The notes under the pieces are model-generated. The model had not been told where the DNA came from. It was given only the letters and a program-made list of their open reading frames with translations, and searched no databases. DNA of 62,789 nt. Origin: an uncultured Alphaproteobacteria bacterium. Lineage in GTDB: Bacteria > Pseudomonadota > Alphaproteobacteria > Rhodobacterales > Rhodobacteraceae. Positions 15,292 through 23,511 of the stretch are shown one piece after another. Numbering within the stretch: position 1 is the stretch's first letter; every line of letters begins with the position of its first letter. The DNA lies in the NCBI GenBank assembly GCA_902611605.1, contig CACMAH010000008.1, positions 1-62,789 on the forward strand, written 5' to 3'. The translations under genes were made by a program, and so were the position numbers.

Positions 15292-16629
15292 TCAATTTCC
15301 CAAAAGTCTATCGTCAAATGGATATTTTGTTAAATTTTCATAACCATCTGATGTTATGAGTACTTGATCTTCTAATTTTATGGAAAAATCACCGTTTTCT
15401 GGACTTACTAAAACTTCTACGCAAAGAACCATACCTTCTTCTAGAGCGTAATTATATGCTCCCTCTATAAATCCATCCGGATAATTAATAGAAGGCCATT
15501 CATCACACAAGCCAACCCCATGCATTAGAACCCCATACTTTCCTTTTTGATAAATAGGATCAAGTACATGTGCTTTATGAGTTAATTCTTCCATTGAAAT
15601 TCCAGGTTTTAACATTTCCATATTAGTCATAATATGTTCAAAACCATGGTTCATAGCATAAATCATATCAGGCCTTGGTTTTTTGTCTCCAATCCACCAT
15701 GTCCTACTTATATCTACACAAATACCATAACTGCCAACTAAATCAGTATCAAATGCAATTATTTCATTATTTTTTGGTATTCTTGGCCCGCATTCTTGAA
15801 ACCAAGGGTTAGTTCTAGGTCCTGAGGCTAGTAATCTAGTTTCTATCCATTCACCACCTCTTTTAATATTTTCAGCATGTAAAATTGCCCAAATTTCATC
15901 TTCACTCACTTGTTCTTTTGGGACATTATTTCTTGCAAATTGTTCCATTTGATATACACTATTTTCACATGCAGCAGAAGCACATCTCATAGCTAAAATC
16001 TCATCATGACCTTTAATTGAACGTGCTTTTTCTGTAAGTTCCTCACCTTCTTTAATTTCAAAACCTTGCGCCTCTAGTGCTTTTAATCCGTTTACCATAA
16101 TTTTATCAACTGCAAGCTTTTTATTATTTCCTGAGTGCTCAGATAATAACACTCTGATTTCATTAGAAAATTTATCAGCAGCCAAATCTGACTTATCGCC
16201 TCTTGCAAAATAGAACAAATCTGCTCCATATCGTTGTTCTTTAACTAACGGATTAAATTTACTTAAGAAAGGTGAATTTTTATAATCCCATATTACCATA
16301 TAACCATCTGCACATACTAGTACTGCACGAAAGGGGTTATGCATATTCCAGATTTGCATATTGGTACTATCTGTGGCGTATCTAATATTTAGAGGGTCAA
16401 ATAGTAATAAACCTGCATATTCTCTTTCATTAATGTGCTGAACTAACCTGTTCCATCTATACTCCCTCATTTTACTTAGGTTAGGAAGTTCTAAGTTTAA
16501 TTTCTCCCATTCTGAAATTGCTAGTTTGGTAGGGCCAATTTCTATTTTATTTTCAATATTTTTGGATTCTAATTTAAGAGAAATCTCTGTTGGGTTTATT
16601 TTACGATTATCTCTAAAATATTTATTCAT
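15292..16629 (-). CDS. dddP: DMSP lyase DddP (M24-fold metalloenzyme)
   Basis: A 445-residue M24-peptidase-fold protein that matches DddP of Roseovarius/Ruegeria along its whole length as I recall that sequence (for example IEIGPT, NIRYATDSTNMQ, WNMHNPFRA, LHAENIKRGGEWIETRLLAS). DddP cleaves dimethylsulfoniopropionate to dimethyl sulfide and acrylate in the cytosol. The metal ligands appear at D294, D296, D306, H370, E405 and E420, each one position off the known 295/297/307/371/406/421, and the proposed catalytic base Asp377 corresponds to D376 (LCDEW). No signal peptide. It is the first gene of a minus-strand set with the HD enzyme and esterase. Plain Xaa-Pro peptidases lack these blocks. 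Confidence 0.95.
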   Translation of the reverse strand: MNKYFRDNRKINPTEISLKLESKNIENKIEIGPTKLAISEWEKLNLELPNLSKMREYRWNRLVQHINEREYAGLLLFDPLNIRYATDSTNMQIWNMHNPFRAVLVCADGYMVIWDYKNSPFLSKFNPLVKEQRYGADLFYFARGDKSDLAADKFSNEIRVLLSEHSGNNKKLAVDKIMVNGLKALEAQGFEIKEGEELTEKARSIKGHDEILAMRCASAACENSVYQMEQFARNNVPKEQVSEDEIWAILHAENIKRGGEWIETRLLASGPRTNPWFQECGPRIPKNNEIIAFDTDLVGSYGICVDISRTWWIGDKKPRPDMIYAMNHGFEHIMTNMEMLKPGISMEELTHKAHVLDPIYQKGKYGVLMHGVGLCDEWPSINYPDGFIEGAYNYALEEGMVLCVEVLVSPENGDFSIKLEDQVLITSDGYENLTKYPFDDRLLGN

Positions 16630-16731
16630 TTTGATTAATGAGATGTGTCTTATTTAATAACTATGTAAAGATTATAATAAGAAAATAAAAAATCAATAAA
16701 ATTTAAATAATTAAGATATTACTTTTAACAA

Positions 16732-17358
16732 TTAATTATTTTTTGCTGCTTCAACTGGTATCATTATTTCATTTTTTCTCAAGAAACCAGGTGTGGATGG
16801 ATCGTTAAAATAAGAATATATTGGTTCAGTTTCTGGAATTTTTTTATAGTTTATTTCTTCAATTCCTTGTATTAATTTCGAGAGTTTTTTTTCTAATAAT
16901 TCCGTGGTTGCAATACCATTAAAAGTGATAACAGCTAAAATTGATGAGGAAATTGTTGTTATTTCAATTTTATCATTTTTAGATATAGGCAAATGATTTT
17001 CCTTGAATTTTGAAGGCATAAAAAAAGAAATTTCCCAGTTGTTATATCCTTTCTTTTGTTGCATTACTGGTGCTGTCATAGAAATTTTTGGACCTTCTCT
17101 ATCTTTTGCACCTATATACCTTGCAAGTGGAATAAATCCTTTTCTTAATCCCTCATATCTTTCTCCAACTGTAGTAATTTTAGCTATAGTCATTTCATCA
17201 TATTTTCTAATTTGAAAATGATTATTTTTTTCTAATATTGTGTACTTTGGATTTTCTAAAAAAAAAGGTATTAATATCCAAAACCCAAATATTAATAATG
17301 GTAATATAATCAAACTGAATAAAATAATAATGTACATTTTTTTATTAAAAATAGTCAT
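16732..17358 (-). CDS. SOUL-family heme-binding protein, membrane-anchored
   Basis: A 208-residue protein with an N-terminal hydrophobic helix (about 8-32: MYIIILFSLIILPLLIFGFW) followed by a SOUL/HEBP domain: NHFQIRKYDEMTIAKI, GPKISMTAPVMQ and the C-terminal FNDPSTPGFLRKNEI. The domain therefore probably lies on the periplasmic side. Family members bind heme or tetrapyrroles weakly; heme ligands are not strictly conserved. It is separated by 102 bases from dddP and shares a divergent intergenic region with the next plus-strand gene. Its presence does not depend on nearby genes. Confidence 0.85.
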   Translation of the reverse strand: MTIFNKKMYIIILFSLIILPLLIFGFWILIPFFLENPKYTILEKNNHFQIRKYDEMTIAKITTVGERYEGLRKGFIPLARYIGAKDREGPKISMTAPVMQQKKGYNNWEISFFMPSKFKENHLPISKNDKIEITTISSSILAVITFNGIATTELLEKKLSKLIQGIEEINYKKIPETEPIYSYFNDPSTPGFLRKNEIMIPVEAAKNN

Positions 17359-17391
17359 AATTGACGTTAGGTAAGTTCAGGCAGTAAAGAC

Positions 17392-17420
17392 TTGTTTATA
17401 AAATTCAATGATTTTATTAT
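17392..17420 (+). promoter_or_regulatory. Possible promoter upstream of the small membrane protein gene
   Basis: TTGTTT at 17392-17397 and TATTAT at 17415-17420 are spaced by 17 bases. The -10 matches five of six consensus positions; the -35 only its first three. It lies 50 bases before the ATG at 17470, which has a clear AAAGGAG ribosome binding site. AT-rich background makes this a weak call. Confidence 0.25.
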
Positions 17421-17469
17421 ATCATTCATATTGTGTTTTAGAAAATATAAAACTTAAAGGAGATTTAAC

Positions 17470-17883
17470 ATGATTGAGGCATTTAACGGGTGGATTATTT
17501 TTATTCTTTATTTATTGAATCTTGCTGGTGGTGGTTACTATGCATACCAGTCTGTTTTAAATACTGAAAATTTTATGGAAAAATATGGTATTCATAAGTC
17601 AGCACTCTTACCAGCCAGATTAGCAGGTTCATTTGTATTAACAACTTTTTTAATGGGATTATATATAATTTATCGCGGTGGTCCTGAAGGTACCTGGATA
17701 TATTTTAATATTCTTTTTATACAGAGTTTAATTTTTACAATTCTTGGATATATATCTGTTAATTCAGAAGTGGCTGAAATGGAGGGAGTGGAGTATACCT
17801 CTGAGGGATATATTGCACCTGCGATTTTTACAGTTATAAATGCAATTTTGATCTGGGGGCTATCAGATAAAATTTATATGTAA
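17470..17883 (+). CDS. Small four-helix membrane protein of unknown function
   Basis: A 137-residue integral membrane protein with hydrophobic segments at about 7-25, 47-66, 76-95 and 115-132. It belongs to no family I can name. A conserved-looking loop is RAGGG-like (NLAGGGYYAY) in helix 1, and YRGGPEGTW lies between helices 2 and 3. The start is clear: ATG at 17470 preceded by AAAGGAG. It is separated from the downstream ilvE gene by a 39-base palindrome that may end its transcript. Charged residues are concentrated in the loop EVAEMEGVEYTSEG before the last helix. Confidence 0.7.
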   Translation: MIEAFNGWIIFILYLLNLAGGGYYAYQSVLNTENFMEKYGIHKSALLPARLAGSFVLTTFLMGLYIIYRGGPEGTWIYFNILFIQSLIFTILGYISVNSEVAEMEGVEYTSEGYIAPAIFTVINAILIWGLSDKIYM

Positions 17884-17928
17884 TTTATTTAATTACTTTA
17901 AATCTTAATTTTTAAAATTGTATATTGA

Positions 17929-17967
17929 ATAAAAGTAATTAGACTTTTAAAGTCTAATTACTTTTAT
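17929..17967. repeat. Near-perfect 39-base palindrome between the membrane protein gene and ilvE
   Basis: Arms of 19 bases (17929-17947 and 17949-17967) are exact reverse complements around a single central base. The core is GTAATTAGAC / GTCTAATTAC, flanked by AAAA and TTTT. As RNA it would form a long hairpin ending in TTTTAT, so it may be a (bidirectional) terminator of the 17470 gene. It ends only 18 bases before the ilvE ATG, so it would sit in the ilvE leader, where it could also be an operator or an attenuator. Confidence 0.8.
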
Positions 17968-17985
17968 CATTTATAGGATGTTTGT

Positions 17986-18846
17986 ATGGCTACTGGATCA
18001 AATGTAAGGACTTTTTTTGAGGGTTCATGGTATTCTGAAGATAAATATGTAATGAGGGCAGCTGACCACGGATCATGGTTAGGTACTAGTGTTTTTGATG
18101 GTGCAAGATATGTTGATGGAGTGGCACCTGATCTCAAAGCGCATTGTGATAGAGTAAATAACTCTGCAGAAGCTATGATGATTACCCCTACAGTTTCTTC
18201 TGAAAAAATGGTTGAAATAATTATGGATGGAATTAATAAATTTAAATCTAGCCAAGCAGTTTATATAAGACCAATGTATTGGGCAATTGAAGGTGGGGAC
18301 CTAGCTATTGTTCCTAAAAAAGGACTTACAGGATTTGCAATTTGCTTAGAAGATATTCCTATGGCAGACTCTAATTTAGCAGCAACTCTCACTACAACTA
18401 GATTCAGACGTCCAGTATTAGAAGATAATGTTGTTAATGCAAAAGCAGGATGTTTGTATCCCAACAATGCTAGAATGCTAGCAGAGGCTCGAGATAAAGG
18501 ATTTTCAAATGCGCTTGTAGCCGATATAATGGGTAATGTAGCAGAAACAGCAACAGCTAATATTTTTATAGTGAAGGACGGAGAAATATTTACTCCTATT
18601 CCTAATGGTACCTTTTTAGCCGGTATCACTCGGAATAGACATATCTCAAATCTTACTGCTTATGGTTATAAAGTTCATGAGAAAGTAATATCATTTAAAG
18701 ATGTAGATAATGCTGATGAAGTATTCATGTCAGGAAATATGATGAAAGTAACTCCTGTAAAAGCTTTTAATAGTACTAATTACCAAATCGGACCTATTAC
18801 AAAAAAAACTAGAGAACTTTATTGGGATTGGGCTAAATCTATATAA
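17986..18846 (+). CDS. ilvE: Branched-chain amino acid aminotransferase (class IV)
   Basis: A cytosolic PLP-dependent transaminase of 286 residues. It interconverts branched-chain 2-oxo acids and Leu, Ile and Val using glutamate. The PLP Lys is K153 in NAKAG, followed by E187 in GNVAETATANIF, and FLAGITR at about 208-214 is the conserved substrate-side block. The sequence is of the alphaproteobacterial (Rhodobacter-like) IlvE type. The ATG has AGGA at 17974-17977. It is convergent with the TRAP gene cluster; only 7 bases separate the two stops. Other class IV enzymes (D-amino-acid transaminase, aminodeoxychorismate lyase) are less likely given VFDGARYVDGV and the block above. Confidence 0.9.
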   Translation: MATGSNVRTFFEGSWYSEDKYVMRAADHGSWLGTSVFDGARYVDGVAPDLKAHCDRVNNSAEAMMITPTVSSEKMVEIIMDGINKFKSSQAVYIRPMYWAIEGGDLAIVPKKGLTGFAICLEDIPMADSNLAATLTTTRFRRPVLEDNVVNAKAGCLYPNNARMLAEARDKGFSNALVADIMGNVAETATANIFIVKDGEIFTPIPNGTFLAGITRNRHISNLTAYGYKVHEKVISFKDVDNADEVFMSGNMMKVTPVKAFNSTNYQIGPITKKTRELYWDWAKSI

Positions 18847-18853
18847 ATTAATA

Positions 18854-20125
18854 CTAACCTGATAAATAATTAGGTAACCAGGTTGATAAACCTGGAAACA
18901 AAATCATCAAAATACCATACAAAATACCTACTACTGTGAAAAGAGGTACTTCCTTAAAAGCATTACCAGGATTTTCTTTTATAACACTTGCAGACGTATA
19001 TATACCAACACAAACTGGAGGAGTAATCATCCCAATGCCTGCAAAGGCAACAAATACTACATAAAGATGAATTAAGCTTTGATCAAAGGATAATATGATA
19101 GCCGTAAAAATTGGAATAGTTAAGTAAAATACTGGTACTATTTCAATAAAAGTACCCAAAATTAAGCAAATTAATGCCATAGCAAACCAAAAGAAATTTA
19201 AACCAACTCCCATATCAGTAATTGATTTAATAATAAATTGAGGAAATTGAGTGTAAGTAAATACCTTACTTAAAAATGTTGCCATGGCGATTATAGAAAA
19301 TATAACTGAGGTAGTTATTGCAGTATCTTTTATGCTCTTTAACAATGAACCTATTGTAAGTTCCCTGTATATTAAAAAACCCATAAATATTGCCCATATT
19401 CCAGAAACAGCTGCTGACTCAGATGGAGTAAGTAGTCCTCCATAAATTCCACCCAAAATTATTAGAGGTGTTAAGAGTGCTGGAAAAGCTTTTATACCAA
19501 GTATTAGTTTTTTATAATTTGTTGCAGGTTTAGATCTTTCAATATGTCGACATTTAAATAGAACAAGAGCTATCATAAATAATAGCAAAATTAACCCAGG
19601 AAAAACTCCAGCAGCAAAAGTTTGTGAAACTGGAACATAAGTTAATGCACTATAGAGGATTGCAGCATTGGATGGTGGAATTAAGGCTTCTAGTAATGCT
19701 GCGGATGCTGCTAAAACAATTACAAAAGGTTTAGGATAACCTGCTTCTATCATCTTAGGCATCATAATTGTTCCTACTGCAGTGATTGCTGCTAAAATTG
19801 AACCACAGAATGCTGCAAAAAATCCCATGGCTATAACCATTGCAATTCCAAGTCCACCAGGTAAATGTCCTACTAAAGAGGTTGCAAAATTTACTAATCT
19901 AGTTGCAGCGCCCCCCCGTAGCATAACCATCCCTGAAAATACAAATAATGGTACAGCTATAAGTACATGTTTATTCATAGATTCAAAAGCCATTTGGATA
20001 AGCGTAGACCATGGCAAGTTTAAGCCCCAAATTGCTGCTATAGAGCTTCCTAATCCAAAAACCAAGAAAATAGGAACAGATAAAAACAATAGAAAAAACG
20101 AAAAAATTACTGCAAATGAAAACAT
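18854..20125 (-). CDS. dctM: TRAP transporter large permease subunit (DctM)
   Basis: A 423-residue inner-membrane protein with about 12 hydrophobic segments, the large permease of a tripartite ATP-independent periplasmic (TRAP) transporter. Family blocks include LLIPPSNAAILYSA (near 147-162, related to the usual LIPPS motif), HVLIAVPLFVFSGMVM near 50 and GMITPPVCVGIY near 365. It takes up a carboxylate-like substrate coupled to a Na+ gradient. Its start overlaps the end of dctQ by one base, indicating coupling. A hairpin near its 3' end (CCAGGTT/AACCTGG at 18878-18895) lies within coding sequence. The substrate is not determinable here. Confidence 0.93.
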   Translation of the reverse strand: MFSFAVIFSFFLLFLSVPIFLVFGLGSSIAAIWGLNLPWSTLIQMAFESMNKHVLIAVPLFVFSGMVMLRGGAATRLVNFATSLVGHLPGGLGIAMVIAMGFFAAFCGSILAAITAVGTIMMPKMIEAGYPKPFVIVLAASAALLEALIPPSNAAILYSALTYVPVSQTFAAGVFPGLILLLFMIALVLFKCRHIERSKPATNYKKLILGIKAFPALLTPLIILGGIYGGLLTPSESAAVSGIWAIFMGFLIYRELTIGSLLKSIKDTAITTSVIFSIIAMATFLSKVFTYTQFPQFIIKSITDMGVGLNFFWFAMALICLILGTFIEIVPVFYLTIPIFTAIILSFDQSLIHLYVVFVAFAGIGMITPPVCVGIYTSASVIKENPGNAFKEVPLFTVVGILYGILMILFPGLSTWLPNYLSG

Positions 20126-20637
20126 TAAGGAAATCGGTCTTTATAAATTTCAATTGAAGTTGTTAAAAGTAGCTCTAATGAAAATAAACCCATTATAATA
20201 AAACCCACAGGAAAAGATAAAAACATGATCCAAATTGGAACATCAATCTCTAGTTCCATCATTTGTCCAAGGTTATAAAAAAGAAGAGTTGCTTCTAAGC
20301 CTGCTTTAAAAAATATGAACGATGAAATAAAACTGATTAAGTATACAGAAAACTTAACATATTTAATACTTTTTGCAGTCAAAATAGTACTTACAAAATC
20401 AACTTCAATATGATTTCCAGTTTTTAATAGTGGTCCTAACATTGGAAAAACCAACCAGCTTACTAGTGCAGGTGGGAGTTCTATAAACCAATCAAAGCCA
20501 TGACCTGAAATATATCTTGTTAATGCACTTGCCGATAGAGCCAAAACCATTACACAAACTATGGCCATTGCAATAAAAAATGTTATTTTACTTAAAATTC
20601 CATTTATAAATTGCAATGGCAGAAGAAGATTATTCAT
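20125..20637 (-). CDS. dctQ: TRAP transporter small permease subunit (DctQ)
   Basis: A 170-residue membrane protein with four hydrophobic helices (about 14-36, 48-68, 88-108 and 135-157), the small permease subunit of the TRAP system. The helix 2 loop RYISGHGFDWFIELPP is in the usual DctQ position. It lies between dctP (36 bases upstream) and dctM (one-base overlap), in the same order as most TRAP operons. DctQ proteins are poorly conserved, so context carries much of the assignment. Confidence 0.88.
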   Translation of the reverse strand: MNNLLLPLQFINGILSKITFFIAMAIVCVMVLALSASALTRYISGHGFDWFIELPPALVSWLVFPMLGPLLKTGNHIEVDFVSTILTAKSIKYVKFSVYLISFISSFIFFKAGLEATLLFYNLGQMMELEIDVPIWIMFLSFPVGFIIMGLFSLELLLTTSIEIYKDRFP

Positions 20638-20673
20638 TTAATAAAGCTGAATAACTAAATTCATATTATAAAT

Positions 20674-21690
20674 TTATTTGGATACAAAAGACTCAGCTGC
20701 TTTTAAAGCATCAGCATCAAATTTATCCATCATAGCGGGAAGCACTTTTTCTGACATAAGTTTGTCAAACTTTGTTTTCTCTTCACCAGTTAATGTAGTC
20801 ATTTTTCCACCTCTGGCTTCAAATTCAGAGATCACTTCTTCTCCTACACCAATAATTTTATTAGTAGATACATCTCCAAACTTTTTCCCAGCATCTAAAA
20901 CTATTTTTTGAAGATCACTTGGTAATTTATTAAACCAGTCACTATTAGCCATGATATAAGCGTCTGCATAATATTGATAAGGTCTTTGACCAAATTTTAA
21001 AAATTCCCACCAGCTGTAAGCTCTTATACTCTGTGGAGGGGTATTGATGGTATCAATCATACCAGTTTGTAGTGCAGTATAAACTTCACTTGTTTTTAAT
21101 CCTACAATTTTTGCTCCATAAGCCTTCCACATTGGTTCTTCAGCACCTATAAGTCTTCTTGCTTTCAAGTCTTTCATTGCGTCAACACCTGTTAACTCTC
21201 TAGCACCACTAAAAGTCATTACAGGTCCAACAGGATTATACATTACAAGAGTAGAATTTGTTTTATTTAAAAGATCGCCCCAAATTTCAGCTCCTTTGCT
21301 AGATTGCTGAAAAAATTCTCTTTGCTGTTCAAAAGAGTCAAACAAACCTGGTATAGTCGCAACATTAAAATTTTTGTTGATTTTTGGAAAACCAACAACA
21401 CCTACTACACCACCCAAGTCAACAGCACCAGAGGTGATGCCCCCCATGATTTCCCTGATACCAAATAGCTGACCAGAATGAAAAACTTCTATCTTTAGTC
21501 TGCCGTTTGATTTTTCAAAAACTTCATCAACAAACATTTGTGCATGTTTAGTACAGTGATGTTTGTCGTTCCAATGCATTGATAACCTACCAGTGTATTC
21601 TGCAGCATTTAAAGAAAATGCAAAAAATGTTGTAATTAGTGCAAGGCTTATTAATTTAATTTTCAATTTACCAAATTCAAAGAAAGTCAT
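20674..21690 (-). CDS. dctP: TRAP transporter substrate-binding protein (DctP)
   Basis: A periplasmic solute receptor of 338 residues with a signal peptide (about 1-29: ISLALITTFFAFSLNAAEY, cleavage after Ala-x-Ala region). The family core VYTALQTGMIDTINTPPQS near residue 205-223 is typical of DctP-type receptors, and the Arg expected to hold a carboxylate is probably in the AxRLIG block near 180. A strong ribosome binding site (GGGAGGA) precedes the ATG, consistent with high expression of binding proteins in marine oligotrophs. It is the first gene of a dctP-dctQ-dctM set. The substrate is unknown. Confidence 0.92.
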   Translation of the reverse strand: MTFFEFGKLKIKLISLALITTFFAFSLNAAEYTGRLSMHWNDKHHCTKHAQMFVDEVFEKSNGRLKIEVFHSGQLFGIREIMGGITSGAVDLGGVVGVVGFPKINKNFNVATIPGLFDSFEQQREFFQQSSKGAEIWGDLLNKTNSTLVMYNPVGPVMTFSGARELTGVDAMKDLKARRLIGAEEPMWKAYGAKIVGLKTSEVYTALQTGMIDTINTPPQSIRAYSWWEFLKFGQRPYQYYADAYIMANSDWFNKLPSDLQKIVLDAGKKFGDVSTNKIIGVGEEVISEFEARGGKMTTLTGEEKTKFDKLMSEKVLPAMMDKFDADALKAAESFVSK

Positions 21691-21768
21691 ATTTTCCTCC
21701 CAAAAGATTATATATCAAATTTTGTCAAAAAATATTTGTTAAGTAAAGCCATATTGATATAAAATTTA

Positions 21769-22494
21769 TTAATTAAAGTTAAAAGATTTTAAAAAGCGAA
21801 TCCTGTTGTCAGGAATATTTTTTATTTCTAATCCAGTAAATACATGAATGGTTTGTAAATCATGATCGATAACAACATGGTCTGAAACCCAGCCACCTAG
21901 CTTTAGATAAGATGAAAGGAGGGGAGGGAGGGTTTTCTGAACTTTCATCAAGCAAAAATTATTTAAATTTATTAATTTGTCGAATTTAAAAACTTTTGGT
22001 GCTTTAACATAAGGGATAAGTTTTTTAGGGGCGATGTATTTACATTTAAGAAACTTGAAACAATCCAAATATCTTTCAATACTGGTTCCAAAAAAACTTG
22101 AGCAACCGAATAGAAATTTTATGTGATTTTTTTCAATTAAATTCCTGATTGCAAACCATGCAGTCATTATTATTTTTGGGTCTTTGTAGTTAGGATCAAT
22201 GCAAAATCTACCAAGTTCAAGCATTGGTTCTTTAATTTTTTTTAGGTTATTAAGTTTGTAAAATTGATAAGAATAAGAATTTTTTATTTGATTAAAATTA
22301 AACATTATATAAACACGAAAAACACAAACTAATTTATTTGAATTTAATTTATCAAAAATTAAAAAATGGGTACATTTTTTGTCTAACTCATCAGAGTCGC
22401 AGAAAGTACAAGAGTTTCTAAAAATTTTACTCCTAAATAATTGAGATAATTTTATTTCATCCTTATTTTCTGCCATCTTAAAAAAATAAGACAT
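21769..22494 (-). CDS. olsB: OlsB-type ornithine lipid acyltransferase (GNAT-like)
   Basis: A 241-residue protein with the OlsB/hemolysin-like pattern: ELGRFCIDPNYKD (about 94-106), LFGCSSFFGT (about 128-137) and a C-terminal KTLPPLLSSYLKLGGWVSDHVVIDHD that matches the 'PPLLKGYLRLGAxVxDGAVxDHxF' block. OlsB transfers a 3-hydroxyacyl chain to the alpha-amino group of ornithine, the first step to phosphorus-free ornithine lipids. The second acyltransferase OlsA is not adjacent. A PlsC-like gene at 44037 is a possible counterpart but is far away. It lies between the coiled-coil gene and dctP, on the same strand. Confidence 0.8.
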   Translation of the reverse strand: MSYFFKMAENKDEIKLSQLFRSKIFRNSCTFCDSDELDKKCTHFLIFDKLNSNKLVCVFRVYIMFNFNQIKNSYSYQFYKLNNLKKIKEPMLELGRFCIDPNYKDPKIIMTAWFAIRNLIEKNHIKFLFGCSSFFGTSIERYLDCFKFLKCKYIAPKKLIPYVKAPKVFKFDKLINLNNFCLMKVQKTLPPLLSSYLKLGGWVSDHVVIDHDLQTIHVFTGLEIKNIPDNRIRFLKSFNFN

Positions 22495-22620
22495 AGATAT
22501 ATCCCTTAAATATTTAAATTATTTGATTTTTTTCTTAAAATTGTAGTAATTTTGATTACATAGATTAAAAATAAAAACTGTTAAATTTTTTAAGTTTAAA
22601 TTAAAATGCAATAATCTTAG

Positions 22621-23349
22621 CTAATTAAATATTGTACTAGCTATATATTTTTGGTCAGCTATTACCTCTTCTTGATTTTCTGTTATTTGGCTTCTTCTTT
22701 TTGAAATCTCAATCGAATTTCTTAAAACGTTGGCAGCATTTACTTGTCCTATTTTTTTAAGTTTTTCAATCTTAGTTTTATTTCTTTCTGCAGCTTTTGT
22801 AAGTTTTAACAATCTTTCTTCGTTATCTTTTGATCTTTTATTATTTGCTGCTACAGTTGCTTTTGAAGGATGAAATTCGCCATTTAAAAATCTTTTATTC
22901 ATCTCCAAATTTTTTTTATTAAATTTAACAGATTTTTCATTTCTTGCCATTATGGCCTTATTTATTTGAATCAGCAGTGAATTCACTTCTGATAATTTTT
23001 GGTTAATATCGATTATCTCCTGATTAACCTCTGCTCTATGAGTAAAATAGTCAATATTTGCCATATTTATCATTGTTTCACGGAAGTTCACCTCTACTTC
23101 ACCTTCTACATCCATATTGTTAAGGATGGCTATTCTATTTTTAAAAATTTCTTCTGAATTTCTATTTGTTAAATGATGATTTCCATAAAATGCAGCTGTA
23201 TAATTCCTTGCTATTGAAGCATTATCTCTTTCAGCAGAAGATCTCAACTCTTCACTTTTTGATCGATTTTCTTCAATTTTTGCATCTAACTCAAAAATTG
23301 CTTTTCTATTAGATTTAATTTTTAATTTTAGTTTAGAATTTATATCCAT
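22621..23349 (-). CDS. Hypothetical coiled-coil protein with asparagines at heptad positions
   Basis: A 242-residue, highly charged, non-membrane protein with no signal peptide. Asparagine recurs every seven residues: N88, N95, (F102), N109, N116, N123, N130, N137, N144, N151, then N169/N176, (L183), N190, (L197), N204, N211, (R218), N225; earlier N57, N64, N71, N78 have the same spacing. Intervening positions favour Ile, Leu and Val. This indicates a long coiled coil with a polar core, possibly a fibre or scaffold. I recognise no family. It lies between the BLUF gene and olsB on the minus strand, each separated by over 120 bases, so it may have its own promoter. Confidence 0.75.
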   Translation of the reverse strand: MDINSKLKLKIKSNRKAIFELDAKIEENRSKSEELRSSAERDNASIARNYTAAFYGNHHLTNRNSEEIFKNRIAILNNMDVEGEVEVNFRETMINMANIDYFTHRAEVNQEIIDINQKLSEVNSLLIQINKAIMARNEKSVKFNKKNLEMNKRFLNGEFHPSKATVAANNKRSKDNEERLLKLTKAAERNKTKIEKLKKIGQVNAANVLRNSIEISKRRSQITENQEEVIADQKYIASTIFN

Positions 23350-23511
23350 AATAAAAATATCCTGATTAAGAAAATTGAGATACTTTATTATAAGTTTAAA
23401 TTTTAAAAAAAATAAACAAAATTCTAAAAGAAAAAAAAATAATCAGAATTTTATGAAATTTTTTTTATGAAATTTGTTATTGAAGTATAAATAAATATTG
23501 TTAATACGATA

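Noticed and set aside
18878-18895. CCAGGTT-GATA-AACCTGG hairpin
   Set aside because: It is within the last codons of dctM and no T-run follows on either strand; probably a coding coincidence, though it lies near the convergent end with ilvE.
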